Below are positions 9,305 to 17,854 of a stretch of 64,000 nt of DNA, piece after piece. A program made the position numbers and the translations under genes. This DNA comes from JAGVUD01 sp052033935 (GTDB lineage: Bacteria > Armatimonadota > UBA5829 > DSUL01): assembly GCA_052033935.1 (NCBI GenBank), contig JBPOJE010000007.1, positions 1-64,000 of the forward strand. Reading direction: 5' to 3'. Within the stretch, counting starts at the first letter, position 1. Every line of letters starts with the position of its first letter. Under the pieces are notes generated by a model. The model was not told the origin of the DNA. It saw only the letters and a list, made by a program, of their open reading frames with translations, and ran no database searches.

Positions 9305-10033
9305 CTATCTCCTTGTCCAACATGCGTCCAGCAGCGCCGGGTCCTGGCCCGAGGCGAACCGGGGGGGCATCAGGGCTACGGCACGTTCGCAGTGCGCCAG
9401 CGCGCCGCGCATTGCCGTCAAGCCCTCGTAATACTCTTTGTATGCGAATGCGGAGACCTCTCCGCGAAACAGTCCGTGCTCCATCATCGCGTTGTGCCAG
9501 CGGCCGTAGCCGGAGCTGACATCAACAAGGATGTCGCTCTTGAATCCTGTCATATCCTCCCAGTTCTCCGCATAGAACATCTGGTGAATACTGTGAGCGG
9601 AATGCTCCCGCTTGACTGTGGCATCCGCGGCGTATGTGGCCGCCTCGACAGTCAGAAGATGGGTCTTGTAATGGTCGGGATGGAAGCTGCCCCGCCAGTG
9701 CGTGAAGACGATGTCGGGCCTCAGTTCGCGGAACAGATCTGCAAGCTGCCATTTGACGGCCTCGGTAAGCGGAAGCTCCGCATCCTTGTAGGGCATGAAG
9801 ATGACCTCCGCGCCGAGTGCCGCCGCCGAGCGCCGCGCTTCGTCGAGCTTGATCCGCTCGTACTCCGCATAGGGCATGGCCGGATGTCCCTTTTCACCGG
9901 GAGTGGCGTGGATGATGGTTGCGCGGTGGCCAGCAGAAGTGTAGGAGGCGAGAATGGCCCCTGCCATGACTTCAGCGTCGTGAATGTGCGCGCCAACCGC
10001 GACGAAGTGGAGCTGCTCCGATTTCTGAGTCAT
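9305..10033 (-). CDS. PIG-L/LmbE family deacetylase with altered motif
   Basis: A 242-aa member of the PIG-L/LmbE family, zinc-dependent N-deacetylases of GlcNAc-type substrates such as the bacillithiol, mycothiol and GPI precursors. The first zinc motif, usually A-H-(P/A)-D-D-x-E, reads A15-H16-I17-H18-D19-A20-E21. The zinc ligands H16 and D19 are kept, but the Asp that normally acts as catalytic base is His. The later H-P-D-H motif is present in GSFHPDHYKTH. It is first in the five-gene operon and follows a strong promoter at 10081-10109. It may have changed chemistry or substrate; this is a substitution I see, not a tested defect. Confidence 0.78.
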   Translation of the reverse strand: MTQKSEQLHFVAVGAHIHDAEVMAGAILASYTSAGHRATIIHATPGEKGHPAMPYAEYERIKLDEARRSAAALGAEVIFMPYKDAELPLTEAVKWQLADLFRELRPDIVFTHWRGSFHPDHYKTHLLTVEAATYAADATVKREHSAHSIHQMFYAENWEDMTGFKSDILVDVSSGYGRWHNAMMEHGLFRGEVSAFAYKEYYEGLTAMRGALAHCERAVALMPPRFASGQDPALLDACWTRR

Positions 10034-10080
10034 GGATGTTTACCCTGGAGGCCTCCTTCGGCGGGAAGTGCTGACAGGGT

Positions 10081-10109
10081 CTTATATCACGCCTCCCCTC
10101 GCCTGTCAA
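10081..10109 (-). promoter_or_regulatory. Sigma-70-type promoter of the PIG-L to GH2 operon
   Basis: Read on the minus strand, a perfect TTGACA (10104-10109) and TATAAG (10081-10086) are separated by 17 bp. It points into the PIG-L gene, about 48 bp upstream of its ATG. A GGAGGCCTCC palindrome occurs in the leader. This is one of the clearest promoters in the window. Confidence 0.75.
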
Positions 10110-10203
10110 TCTATTTGGAGCGTGACGGCTTGCCAGAAACCGGCCTGTTGTCGTAGCATAAAGCAGGGTAGATTGGACACCCGACGAGGAGGATGTCAGA
10201 CAC

Positions 10204-11223
10204 TTGATTCTGCGCGCTTATGTCTTGTTCGCGATCCTGCTGGCGCTGCCCGGCGCGGCTTTGCTGGCCGCGCCGCCGGACTCCCCTGCCGCCAGTCCAG
10301 TGATACAAATTGATGCCACAGCCAACACCGTCCGGGTTGATTCGCCGCTGCAAACCGTCGGAATTCTCAGATGGCGCGGAGATATGCTGAGGGTTCGCAT
10401 TCGCAGCAACGCCTTTCAGCCGGTTACGGCTAAAGTCAGGATTTCGGCGCTGAAGCCGGGCAGCTACGATCTGTATGTCGCAGGCGCGTTTGCGGGCAGC
10501 TTCACGGCTGAAGCGCTCGCGGTGGGAGTGCCCGTCAAATTCAGCGGCGGGCTGCTGAAGCCGGCGGCGCGCAAGACGCTGGAGGCGTACGAATCGCGCT
10601 TGGACGGGGTGGCGGACAAAATGGCCGCTGACAAGTCTGCCTGGCCACTGTGGGGCGAGTACGCGGCTGAGATGGACTGGATCAGGGGCATCCTGACGGA
10701 GGACCGCGGTGAGCGCTCCGCTTTCATTTCGGTCATCGAAAAGGACCGCCCCACCCAATCTGGCACGTCTAGTTTTTATCTCTCGCCCGAGGATCTCGCG
10801 GGAAGGACTGCGGCGCTGCTCGCCGATCTGGAGCGCGTCCGAAAGCTGGCGGTGCAGAAGAAGCTCGGCGCGGACAGAGAGGCGCACCACCTGGGCTGGC
10901 TCATTCCGCTTACGGTGAAGCTGGATCAGTCGGCAGCTGTCGCGGAGGGTAAGGTAACGGTCAGAGTCGAGAACTGCTTCGATCGGCCTGTCAAGGGCGC
11001 AGTCAAAATCGCCGGTGCAAGCACACAGCCGCCCACGTGCGAGTTCTCGTTGGAGCCGGGCAAATCGAAGGTCTGCACGTTCCAAGCATCTGGTATTGCC
11101 GTCGGCAGGCCGGTGTCCGCCGTTATCACCGGGACAGCCGGGCAGTATCGCTTCCGGCAGGAGATCGCTCCGCCAGCGCCTGCCGTCTCAAAGGAGCCGG
11201 CGGCAAGCAACACACATCAGTGA
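10204..11223 (+). CDS. Secreted protein of unknown function
   Basis: I do not recognise the family. The 339-aa product has a clear signal peptide (hydrophobic stretch VLFAILLALPGAALLAA, cleavage near residue 23), then beta-rich sequence at 30-120, a charged helical region around 120-240, and a beta-sandwich-like C-terminal part (TVKLDQSAAVAEGKVTVRVE) ending in an Ala/Pro-rich tail. It starts at TTG 10204 with GAGGAGG about 12 nt upstream. It is divergent from the PIG-L operon and followed by pterin genes. It is probably periplasmic or surface exposed, with no catalytic motif visible. Confidence 0.6.
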   Translation: MILRAYVLFAILLALPGAALLAAPPDSPAASPVIQIDATANTVRVDSPLQTVGILRWRGDMLRVRIRSNAFQPVTAKVRISALKPGSYDLYVAGAFAGSFTAEALAVGVPVKFSGGLLKPAARKTLEAYESRLDGVADKMAADKSAWPLWGEYAAEMDWIRGILTEDRGERSAFISVIEKDRPTQSGTSSFYLSPEDLAGRTAALLADLERVRKLAVQKKLGADREAHHLGWLIPLTVKLDQSAAVAEGKVTVRVENCFDRPVKGAVKIAGASTQPPTCEFSLEPGKSKVCTFQASGIAVGRPVSAVITGTAGQYRFRQEIAPPAPAVSKEPAASNTHQ

Positions 11224-11353
11224 TCTGAGCGGCAGTGGGGGGTGCTGCTCTGGCGGAACAATCCGCGCGTGGCGGCTGTTGGATGTGGAGGTCGTGGCAG
11301 CGATTGGTGGTCAGCGGGGAATCCGGCCGTTCGCGCGACCTGCCAAGGGGTCT

Positions 11354-11788
11354 ATGACAGTTCTCGTCCGGCACCGGTGCGGTTCAGCGCGGTGCACAGG
11401 TATGAAAGACTCAGGGGGCCGGCCTGCGGCTTCAGCGTACGGCCCGCGAAGAGAACCGCAGGGTGTTTTCGGGAAGTGTAACAATCCCAACTTCCACGGG
11501 CACAACTACGGGCTCGATGTCACGCTGTGCGTGCCGGTGGATCCCCGGACGGGTATGGTCTACAACCTCGATAAGGTGGACAGCATCGTCTCGCGTGTGG
11601 TGCTTGATAAACTGGACCATCGGAACCTGAGTATTGACGTGGACGAGTTCCGGGGCGTCAATCCGACGGCGGAGAATATCGCGGCACTAATCTGGTCGTT
11701 GCTGCTGCCCGAACTGGGCGGCATCCTGGACCGGATCGGCCTGCACGAGACAGAGAGAAACTACTTTGAGTACAGAGGAGAAGGTTGA
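11354..11788 (+). pseudogene. 6-pyruvoyltetrahydropterin synthase/QueD-like, frameshifted
   Basis: Family residues are spread over three frames: MTVLVRHR from ATG 11354; FSAVHRYERLRG (zinc His) in the next frame; AREENRRVF in the third; then FGKCNNPNFHGHNYG (catalytic Cys, two zinc His) back in the first frame to the stop at 11788. Adding one base at each of three short runs (GG 11376-11377, GGGGG 11414-11418, TTTT 11466-11469) would restore a continuous, normal-looking 145-aa enzyme. Either the sequence has homopolymer undercalls or the gene is dead. The intact form would turn dihydroneopterin triphosphate into a pterin product, which fits the adjacent folE. The 3' end overlaps folE by 23 bp. 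Confidence 0.72.
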
Positions 11789-12347
11789 GGCCCTGCGGGG
11801 GCCATTCGAAGCGATAATCCGCGCTCTGGGTGAGGATCCCTCGCGTGAGGGTCTTGTCAAGACACCGCACCGGGCTGCCACAGCGTTCAGCTTTCTGACG
11901 AGCGGCTACAGTCTCACAGTGGAAGACGTGCTCAACCAGGCCGTCTTTCCGGAAGACTACGGCAACATGGTGATCGTCAAGGACATCGAGTTCTATAGCC
12001 TGTGCGAGCATCACCTGTTGCCGTTCTTCGGCAAGGCTCACGTTGCCTATATCCCGGACGGCAAGATAGTGGGCGTGAGCAAGATTGCCCGGCTGGTTGA
12101 TATGTTCGCCCGCAGGCTTCAAGTGCAGGAACGGCTCACCAAACAGGTGGCCGATGCGCTGAAACAGGCCATCAATCCGGCTGGCATCGCGGTCGTGATG
12201 GAGGCACAGCATCTCTGCATGATGACGCGCGGTGTACAGAAGCAGGGTTCGTCCATGGTCACCAGTTCCCTCTCGGGCGAGTTCCACGAAGACGAGAAGA
12301 CGCGCATGGAACTGTTCGAACTGTTGCAGGTGGCACGGAGTGGCTGA
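11766..12347 (+). CDS. folE: GTP cyclohydrolase I
   Basis: FolE opens GTP to 7,8-dihydroneopterin triphosphate for folate and, with QueD, queuosine synthesis; it is a cytosolic decamer. The 193-aa protein has the zinc motif in FYSLCEHHLLPFFG (Cys and His ligands), the substrate motif around KIVGVSKIARLV, and the C-terminal signature CMMTRGVQKQGSSMVTS. The TTG start at 11766 lies inside the end of the PTPS-like gene, giving a 23-bp overlap and implying coupled expression. The start is the only reasonable one that keeps the LRGPFEAIIRALGEDPSREG region. Confidence 0.93.
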   Translation: MSTEEKVEALRGPFEAIIRALGEDPSREGLVKTPHRAATAFSFLTSGYSLTVEDVLNQAVFPEDYGNMVIVKDIEFYSLCEHHLLPFFGKAHVAYIPDGKIVGVSKIARLVDMFARRLQVQERLTKQVADALKQAINPAGIAVVMEAQHLCMMTRGVQKQGSSMVTSSLSGEFHEDEKTRMELFELLQVARSG

Positions 12348-12353
12348 AGCGTG

Positions 12354-12670
12354 ATGAAGCCGGGAGAGATATCGGGACGGGTCGCGCTTGTGACTGGTCG
12401 CACGGTTCGGCAACAACAAGTTCCAAGCACGGGGCGCTCGGCCTCACGCGAGCCCTGAGCGCCGAGTACCGCTCGCGGGGGATCCGCATATCCGCGGTTC
12501 TGTCTGGAGCGACGGATATATCGCTGTGGGATTATGCCGGTTCGAATCTGGACAGGAACCGCATGATGAAGCCTGCGGATGTCGCGGAGGCCGTTCTGTG
12601 GGCGCTCAAGCGGCCTGCGTCGGCGCATGTGGACGAAATACGCATCATGCCGCCGGACGGAGTAGTGTAG
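12354..12670 (+). pseudogene. Remnant of a short-chain dehydrogenase/reductase
   Basis: The first codons (ATG 12354) read MKPGEISGRVALVTG, the typical SDR beta-1 strand. The sequence then jumps, in another frame, to SSKHGALGLTRALSAEYRSR and ends at TAG 12668-12670. About 130 codons of the Rossmann core are missing, including the glycine motif and the catalytic Ser, and a Thr occupies the place of the catalytic Tyr before Lys. Both an internal deletion and a frame change are needed, so it is not a simple base-call error. It lies just after folE; a pteridine-reductase origin is possible but unproven. Confidence 0.7.
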
Positions 12671-12705
12671 GCGGGTGCTTTGCGGTTTTCGACTGCGGGC
12701 AGTAG

Positions 12706-12711
12706 TATAAC
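12706..12711 (+). promoter_or_regulatory. Possible -10 box for glcDEF
   Basis: TATAAC lies 17 bp before the glcD ATG, followed at once by AAGGAGA (12714-12720). No good -35 box is seen at the usual spacing. If it is used, the leader would be only about 10 nt. Confidence 0.35.
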
Positions 12712-12728
12712 TGAAGGAGAAGATCACG

Positions 12729-14156
12729 ATGGCACTCATTTCACTGGCAGACAGCTTCACCGGGAAACTCGCAGCTATCGTGGGACCCGAAAACGTCGCG
12801 GGGACTGCAGCAGAGCGTCTCGTGTACGAGGTTGACGCTTTTACGATGGAGAAGCAACCTCCTGCCGCTGTTGTGCATCCTGCTTCCACCGGCGAGGTGC
12901 AGCAGATCGTGCATCTGGCGAACCGCGAAGGTGTTCCGTTCGTGGCGCGTGGCGCGGGTACCGGCCTTTCGGGCGGTGCTCTGGCGTACGAGGGCGGCAT
13001 CGTTGTGTCCCTCACAAGGATGCGCCGCATTCTCGACATTGACATCCGTAACAGACGAGCGACCGCCGAAGCCGGCGTCATAAACCTGCGTCTGACTCAG
13101 CAGGCCGCGGGCAGGCACTTCCACTATGCTCCCGACCCGTCTTCGCAAATGTCGTGCACGCTGGGGGGCAACGTCGCGGAGAACGCCGGTGGGCCGCACA
13201 CGCTCAAGTACGGTGTTACCACCAACCACCTTCTGGGACTGAAGATGGTGCTCGGTAATGGCAAGATTCTGGACGTCCCCGGTGACACTGACGAGCCCCC
13301 CGGGTACGATCTGCTCGGCATCATCGCGGGCTCCGAAGGGACCTTCGGCATAGTCACCGAGGTGACGGTTAAGCTTACAAGGCTCCCTGAAGCAACGCGG
13401 ACTGCCCTGGTTGTGTTTTCGTCTGTCGCCGATGCGACCAGGTGCGTCTCCGATATCATCGCGGCCGGAGTTGTCCCAGCGGCGCTTGAGTTGATGGATG
13501 CCACGGTCATCAAGTCCGTCGAGGCGGCGTTTCATTTTGGCTTCCCGCTCGACGCGGGCGCGGTGCTGATCATCGAGATTGATGGCGTCGCCGCGGGGTT
13601 GGATAAACTCGGTGGGGATGTGGAGGTAATCTGCAAACGGAACAACGCGCGGGATGTGCGCGTGGCGAAGGATGAGAACGAGCGCGAGCGGCTGTGGATG
13701 TGCAGAAAGAAGGCCGTGGGCACACTGGGACGCATCGCACCCAGCCACTGCACCATGGACGGTGTGATTCCACGAAGCAAGCTGCCGGATGTTCTCGAAC
13801 TGATTGCTGCGATTGCCGAGCGCCACAATCTGCTTATCGCGAACTTGTTCCACGCTGGCGATGGCAGCCTGCATCCGCTGATTCTCTTCGATGAGAGTGA
13901 TCCAGAGGAGGTGGGGCGCGTGCGTAAGGCTGGCGGCGAGGTCCTGAAGGCCTGTGTTGATGTGGGCGGAACGATCACCGGCGAGCACGGCGTGGGTGTG
14001 GAAAAGCTCGATTACATGAGGTTTGTCTTCTCAGAAAACGACATCGAGACGATGGCAAGGATCCGGGATGTGTTCAATCCCTCCCGGCTTTGCAATCCGG
14101 GCAAGGTGGTACCCCCGGTGCCAGTCTCGCCCGAACAAGCCGGGAGTGTGAATTGA
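12729..14156 (+). CDS. glcD: Glycolate/lactate oxidase FAD subunit GlcD
   Basis: A 475-aa FAD-linked 2-hydroxyacid dehydrogenase, the catalytic subunit that oxidises glycolate (or D-lactate) to the 2-oxo acid. The VAO/PCMH FAD-binding motif is visible in PFVARGAGTGLSGGAL (about residues 76-91) and again in GGNVAENAGGPHTLKYGV. The C-terminal FAD-oxidase domain carries NLFHAGDGSLHPLILFD and GTITGEHGVGVEK. It starts at ATG 12729 with AAGGAGA 8 nt upstream. It is first in a glcD-glcE-glcF operon, with its stop overlapping glcE as TTGA. Glycolate versus lactate preference is not resolved by sequence. Confidence 0.9.
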   Translation: MALISLADSFTGKLAAIVGPENVAGTAAERLVYEVDAFTMEKQPPAAVVHPASTGEVQQIVHLANREGVPFVARGAGTGLSGGALAYEGGIVVSLTRMRRILDIDIRNRRATAEAGVINLRLTQQAAGRHFHYAPDPSSQMSCTLGGNVAENAGGPHTLKYGVTTNHLLGLKMVLGNGKILDVPGDTDEPPGYDLLGIIAGSEGTFGIVTEVTVKLTRLPEATRTALVVFSSVADATRCVSDIIAAGVVPAALELMDATVIKSVEAAFHFGFPLDAGAVLIIEIDGVAAGLDKLGGDVEVICKRNNARDVRVAKDENERERLWMCRKKAVGTLGRIAPSHCTMDGVIPRSKLPDVLELIAAIAERHNLLIANLFHAGDGSLHPLILFDESDPEEVGRVRKAGGEVLKACVDVGGTITGEHGVGVEKLDYMRFVFSENDIETMARIRDVFNPSRLCNPGKVVPPVPVSPEQAGSVN

Positions 14157-15478
14157 CAGCGGGCCGCCATTTCGCCCAGCTTCAAGGCATGCTCGGCCTG
14201 GGTAATGTCCTGGGGCCAGAAGCGGCCGCCGGGTTCCGAGTGTCGGGCTGCACGCCTGCGGTTGGGGTAGCGCTGCCGGGGTCTGTTGAGGAAGTTCAGG
14301 CAGTCATTCGCTTCTGTGCTGAACAGCGGCTGAGCGTGATTCCGTCCGGCGCTGGTGCGATGCTGAGCCACGGCGGCCTCCCTGATTCGTATGACGTGGC
14401 GCTTTCCACCAGACGCCTGACTGCGGTAACAGACTATCAGCCGGAGAACCTTGTTTTCGCCTCCGAGCCGGGTGTGACGGGATCGGCCGTCGCGTCGCTT
14501 CTCAAGGAACACCGGCAGCTCCTGACGCTGGATCCACCACTGTTCGCGAAGAGCACCATGGGTGGGATCGCGGCCGCAAGGGCCAGCGGCCCGGCCAGAT
14601 TTCAGTACGGCACCCCTCGCGACCTCGTCATCGGAATCACGGTGGTGGATGCTGCTGGCGAGCTCGTGAAGGCAGGCGGCAAGGTGGTTAAGAGCGTGTC
14701 GGGTTACGACCTCTGCAAGCTCTACACGGGCAGCATGGGCACGCTCGGCGTGATCGTCGAAGTTATCTACCGCCTATCGCCGCTGCCCGAGCAGTCGTGC
14801 GCCGTGGTTTTCGGCTTGGACGAGTGGCGGCAGGCCGACGAGATTACGGCTCGGCTTCTCGACTCGGTGCTGCAGCCCCGCTGCATCGAGGTCCTCAATG
14901 CGCCCGCTGTCGTCAGACTGGCGCACGGCGCGGGGCGCCAGTGCCCGGTTACGCTGGTTGCCGGATTCGACGGCTCGGCGGAGCAGCTTGAGTTTCAGCG
15001 GAAGCAGGCATCTGAGATCGGGGGAAAGTGCGGAGCCCGTGAGATTAGCGAAATGGGCCTGGAGTGGAATGGCGCGGAGCACCAACGCCTGTGCAGCCTC
15101 GACGCGCTCGGGACGAACGATAACCTCTTTGTTATCAGAGGCCTCTCCTCGGATATCCCTGTCATCTGTGAGCGGCTCAAAGCGCTGTTCCGTGAGAAGG
15201 GGGTCAGGCCGCTTGTCATCGCGAGCGCTGGGAACGGCATCATCCGTGCGTTGTGTGAGGAGTGCGAGCCGGAGTTGTGCCGAGATGTGATGCTCGCCGT
15301 GCGCGAGGCGATCTCCGCCTGCCGGGGCGTCACCCTGAACTGGTTCCCGCCGTGCGAAGCTTCGCATGAGGAGGTGTGGGGAGACTCCATCCCCGGGATT
15401 GATGTGATGCGGGGGATCAAGTCAACGCTCGACCCGAACGGCATCTTCGCTTCGGGAAGATATGCCGGAGGGATATGA
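14153..15478 (+). CDS. glcE: Glycolate oxidase FAD-binding subunit GlcE
   Basis: A 441-aa second FAD-binding subunit of the three-part glycolate oxidase. It has a PCMH-type FAD domain (SVIPSGAGAMLSHGGLP near residue 60) and a GlcE-like segment, VVKSVSGYDLCKLYTGSMGT, near 180-200. The start is TTG 14153, which overlaps the glcD stop (TTGA) and has CGGGAG upstream. The upstream in-frame residues inside glcD are not family-like. The stop overlaps the glcF ATG (ATGA). The gene order D-E-F is the usual one. Confidence 0.86.
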   Translation: MTAGRHFAQLQGMLGLGNVLGPEAAAGFRVSGCTPAVGVALPGSVEEVQAVIRFCAEQRLSVIPSGAGAMLSHGGLPDSYDVALSTRRLTAVTDYQPENLVFASEPGVTGSAVASLLKEHRQLLTLDPPLFAKSTMGGIAAARASGPARFQYGTPRDLVIGITVVDAAGELVKAGGKVVKSVSGYDLCKLYTGSMGTLGVIVEVIYRLSPLPEQSCAVVFGLDEWRQADEITARLLDSVLQPRCIEVLNAPAVVRLAHGAGRQCPVTLVAGFDGSAEQLEFQRKQASEIGGKCGAREISEMGLEWNGAEHQRLCSLDALGTNDNLFVIRGLSSDIPVICERLKALFREKGVRPLVIASAGNGIIRALCEECEPELCRDVMLAVREAISACRGVTLNWFPPCEASHEEVWGDSIPGIDVMRGIKSTLDPNGIFASGRYAGGI

Positions 15479-16800
15479 ACACACCGAATACAAAGCCAGG
15501 GCAGCCGTGCGAGCAGTCCGATTCTATTGCTCTTGCCAGGCTGACCGATCAGATCGTCGAGTGCATCCATTGCGGTCTCTGCCTCGAGTCCTGCCCTACT
15601 TATGTAGAACTCCTGCGCGAAGAGGACTCGCCCCGTGGGCGGATCTACTTTATGCGCGCTGTCGCCGAAGGCAAGGTCCAGATTGACGAGTCAGTCCGCC
15701 GCCACCTGGACGTATGCCTGGGATGCCGGGCGTGCGAGACGGCGTGCCCTTCCAGCGTGGAATACGGGTATATGCTTGAGCATGCGAGGACGCATATCGA
15801 GAAGACAGGCAAGCGTCCGTTTCTGGTGCGTCTGGGCAGACGGATGCTTCTCGAGATGTTCACGCACTCCGGCCTGTTGGCCCCTGCCCTTTTCTTCGCT
15901 ACCCTGCCCTACCGCCTGCTGGGCAAGAAGCCGAAGGCGCCCGGGGGCATTGTGAGCGCAATCGTTGGCGCCTCGGGCAAGGGCGGCGACCTGTGTCTCG
16001 GCAGCTACCCCGGCCTGCGTCCCGTGCGTCTGCCGCAATATATCCCTGCCCCGGGGCGAAAGAAGATGCGCGTGGGTGTTGTCGAGGGCTGCGTGATGCC
16101 TGTTCTCTTCAGCGAAGTCAACAGGGCGACGGTGCGGGTTCTCTCGGCGCTCGGGTGTGAGGTAGTTGTTCCGCGTGCTCAGGGCTGTTGCGGCGCTCTG
16201 CATGTGCACAACGGTCACACCGAGGCGGCGGCGCGCATGGCGCTGCGCAACATCAAGGCGTTCGAAGAAGCCGGGTGCGACGTTGTCGCCATCAACTCGG
16301 CCGGATGCGGCTCCACGATCAAAGAGTACGCCAACCTCTTTCCCGACGGTTCACCGGAGAAAGAGCTGGCAGAGAAGTTCACCGGCAAAGTGAAGGATGT
16401 CTCGCAGATCATTCCCGAGTTGCTCAGGGATCATCCCATGCGCTCGCTCGACATAACCGTCACCTACCACGACGCCTGCCATCTGGCGCATGGACAGGAC
16501 ATACGTGACGAGCCGCGCGAGATGCTGGGCCTGATTCCCGGCCTCACGCTGGTACCTCTTCCGGAATCGGATCACTGCTGTGGAAGCGCCGGCGTTTATA
16601 GCTTCACGGAGCCGGATATGGCCACGCGGCTTCAGATGCGAAAGGTCAAGAACATCGAGTCAACGGGCGCGGACGTGGTCGCGGCGGGCAACCCAGGGTG
16701 TCAGATGTGGATACGCTCCGGCCTTCTCTCTGTTGGCAGCACAATACAGTCGCTTCACCCCATCGAAATCGTAGACATGGCACTTCGGGACGGTGACTGA
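15475..16800 (+). CDS. glcF: Glycolate oxidase iron-sulfur subunit GlcF
   Basis: A 441-aa electron-transfer subunit passing electrons from GlcD/GlcE towards the quinone pool. Two 4Fe-4S ferredoxin motifs are visible: C30-C33-C36-C40 and C81-C84-C87-C91. Two CCG (cysteine-rich) domains follow, seen as GCCGALHVHNGH around residue 240 and HCCGSAGVYS around residue 366. The ATG at 15475 overlaps the glcE stop. The gene ends 6 bp from the convergent aldo/keto reductase gene, with no clear terminator between them. Confidence 0.9.
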   Translation: MNTPNTKPGQPCEQSDSIALARLTDQIVECIHCGLCLESCPTYVELLREEDSPRGRIYFMRAVAEGKVQIDESVRRHLDVCLGCRACETACPSSVEYGYMLEHARTHIEKTGKRPFLVRLGRRMLLEMFTHSGLLAPALFFATLPYRLLGKKPKAPGGIVSAIVGASGKGGDLCLGSYPGLRPVRLPQYIPAPGRKKMRVGVVEGCVMPVLFSEVNRATVRVLSALGCEVVVPRAQGCCGALHVHNGHTEAAARMALRNIKAFEEAGCDVVAINSAGCGSTIKEYANLFPDGSPEKELAEKFTGKVKDVSQIIPELLRDHPMRSLDITVTYHDACHLAHGQDIRDEPREMLGLIPGLTLVPLPESDHCCGSAGVYSFTEPDMATRLQMRKVKNIESTGADVVAAGNPGCQMWIRSGLLSVGSTIQSLHPIEIVDMALRDGD

Positions 16801-16806
16801 ACTCTG

Positions 16807-17778
16807 TCAGCAGTGCCACCACCCGGGCAGCAGCCGGGCAGCCTGCGCCGCAATCCAGTTGCGCACAGCGACTTTCGTTCCGCGCATGCCTCCGTAGCGC
16901 TTGTAGATGTGGGCGCAGTGTTCCATCAGTTCAGGATCGCCGGTCTCCATCTGGCGCATGCGGGCGGCATCCATCGGCTGGAGGTGTACCGCCGCTTCCA
17001 CATTCGCCTCTAGGTCCCGGATGCTCCGGCACGAGACGATCGCCACGGAAACGGGCTGTGACAGCGCCCAATGCAGCAGATGCGAGGGGGCCTGTCCTTT
17101 GTGCGTCAGATAGCTCGCGCCCATCACCTTCATTGCCACGACGCTTGCTCCGGTCTCCCGCGCAGCCGGTAGTGTGCTATCGAGAAAGCTGTCGCCCACC
17201 CCATCGGCGGGGTTCACGGGCATCAGCACAGAGTCGAAAGGATACCTGCGAAGCATCTCGGCCAGCACCGATGGGCTGTAGTGTCCGGTGATCCCCACCC
17301 GGCGCACGAGTCCCTCCTCTCGCGCTTTTTCGAGCATTCGCATCACGCCGCCTCCGCCGAAGGCGGTTCCGATCTCGCTGCGGTGGAAGAGGCAGTGAAG
17401 CTGGAACAGGTCCACATAGTCCGTCCCGAGTAGCTTCAGTGAGCGTTCGAGGCTGCGTCTGGCGCTGCTGCCGCGCCGGTAGCCGGTCTTGGTGGCGATG
17501 AACGCCTCGGATCGCCGCCCGTTGATGGCGATGCCGATCCGGCGTTCGCTCGGCCCGTAGAGCGGCGCGGTGTCAATATATCGGATTCCCAGGTCAAGCG
17601 CCCGCTGTATCATCTCCACGGGCACGTCGTCGTCCGGGCCGCTCTGAATAAGGCTCTGGCCCCCCAGCCCCAGAACGGGCAGCTCGATCCCGTCGCGGCC
17701 GAAAGGGCGGGTGGGAATCGGTCGCGGCACGGACGGGAATGGTGTATCCTGCGTTTCGGAGTAGCGTGTCGTTGTCAT
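16807..17778 (-). CDS. Aldo/keto reductase
   Basis: A 323-aa NAD(P)H-dependent aldo/keto reductase (TIM barrel). The catalytic tetrad is visible as D and Y in YIDTAPLYG, K in FIATKTGYR and H in VDLFQLHCLFH. The C-terminal part has no CxxC cluster motif of the ferredoxin-type AKRs. The N-terminal 25 residues before the PTRPFGRDGIELPVLGLGG segment are longer than usual, so a later start is possible, but ATG 17778 is the best seen. It is divergent from the decayed alcohol dehydrogenase and a single-gene unit. Substrate unknown. Confidence 0.82.
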   Translation of the reverse strand: MTTTRYSETQDTPFPSVPRPIPTRPFGRDGIELPVLGLGGQSLIQSGPDDDVPVEMIQRALDLGIRYIDTAPLYGPSERRIGIAINGRRSEAFIATKTGYRRGSSARRSLERSLKLLGTDYVDLFQLHCLFHRSEIGTAFGGGGVMRMLEKAREEGLVRRVGITGHYSPSVLAEMLRRYPFDSVLMPVNPADGVGDSFLDSTLPAARETGASVVAMKVMGASYLTHKGQAPSHLLHWALSQPVSVAIVSCRSIRDLEANVEAAVHLQPMDAARMRQMETGDPELMEHCAHIYKRYGGMRGTKVAVRNWIAAQAARLLPGWWHC

Positions 17779-17854
17779 CGCAGATCAGTTTATCAGCATT
17801 AGCCGAAATCGCGCCCCTCGCGCCTGCCGTGCGCATCCAGGGAGATTGCTGCCA

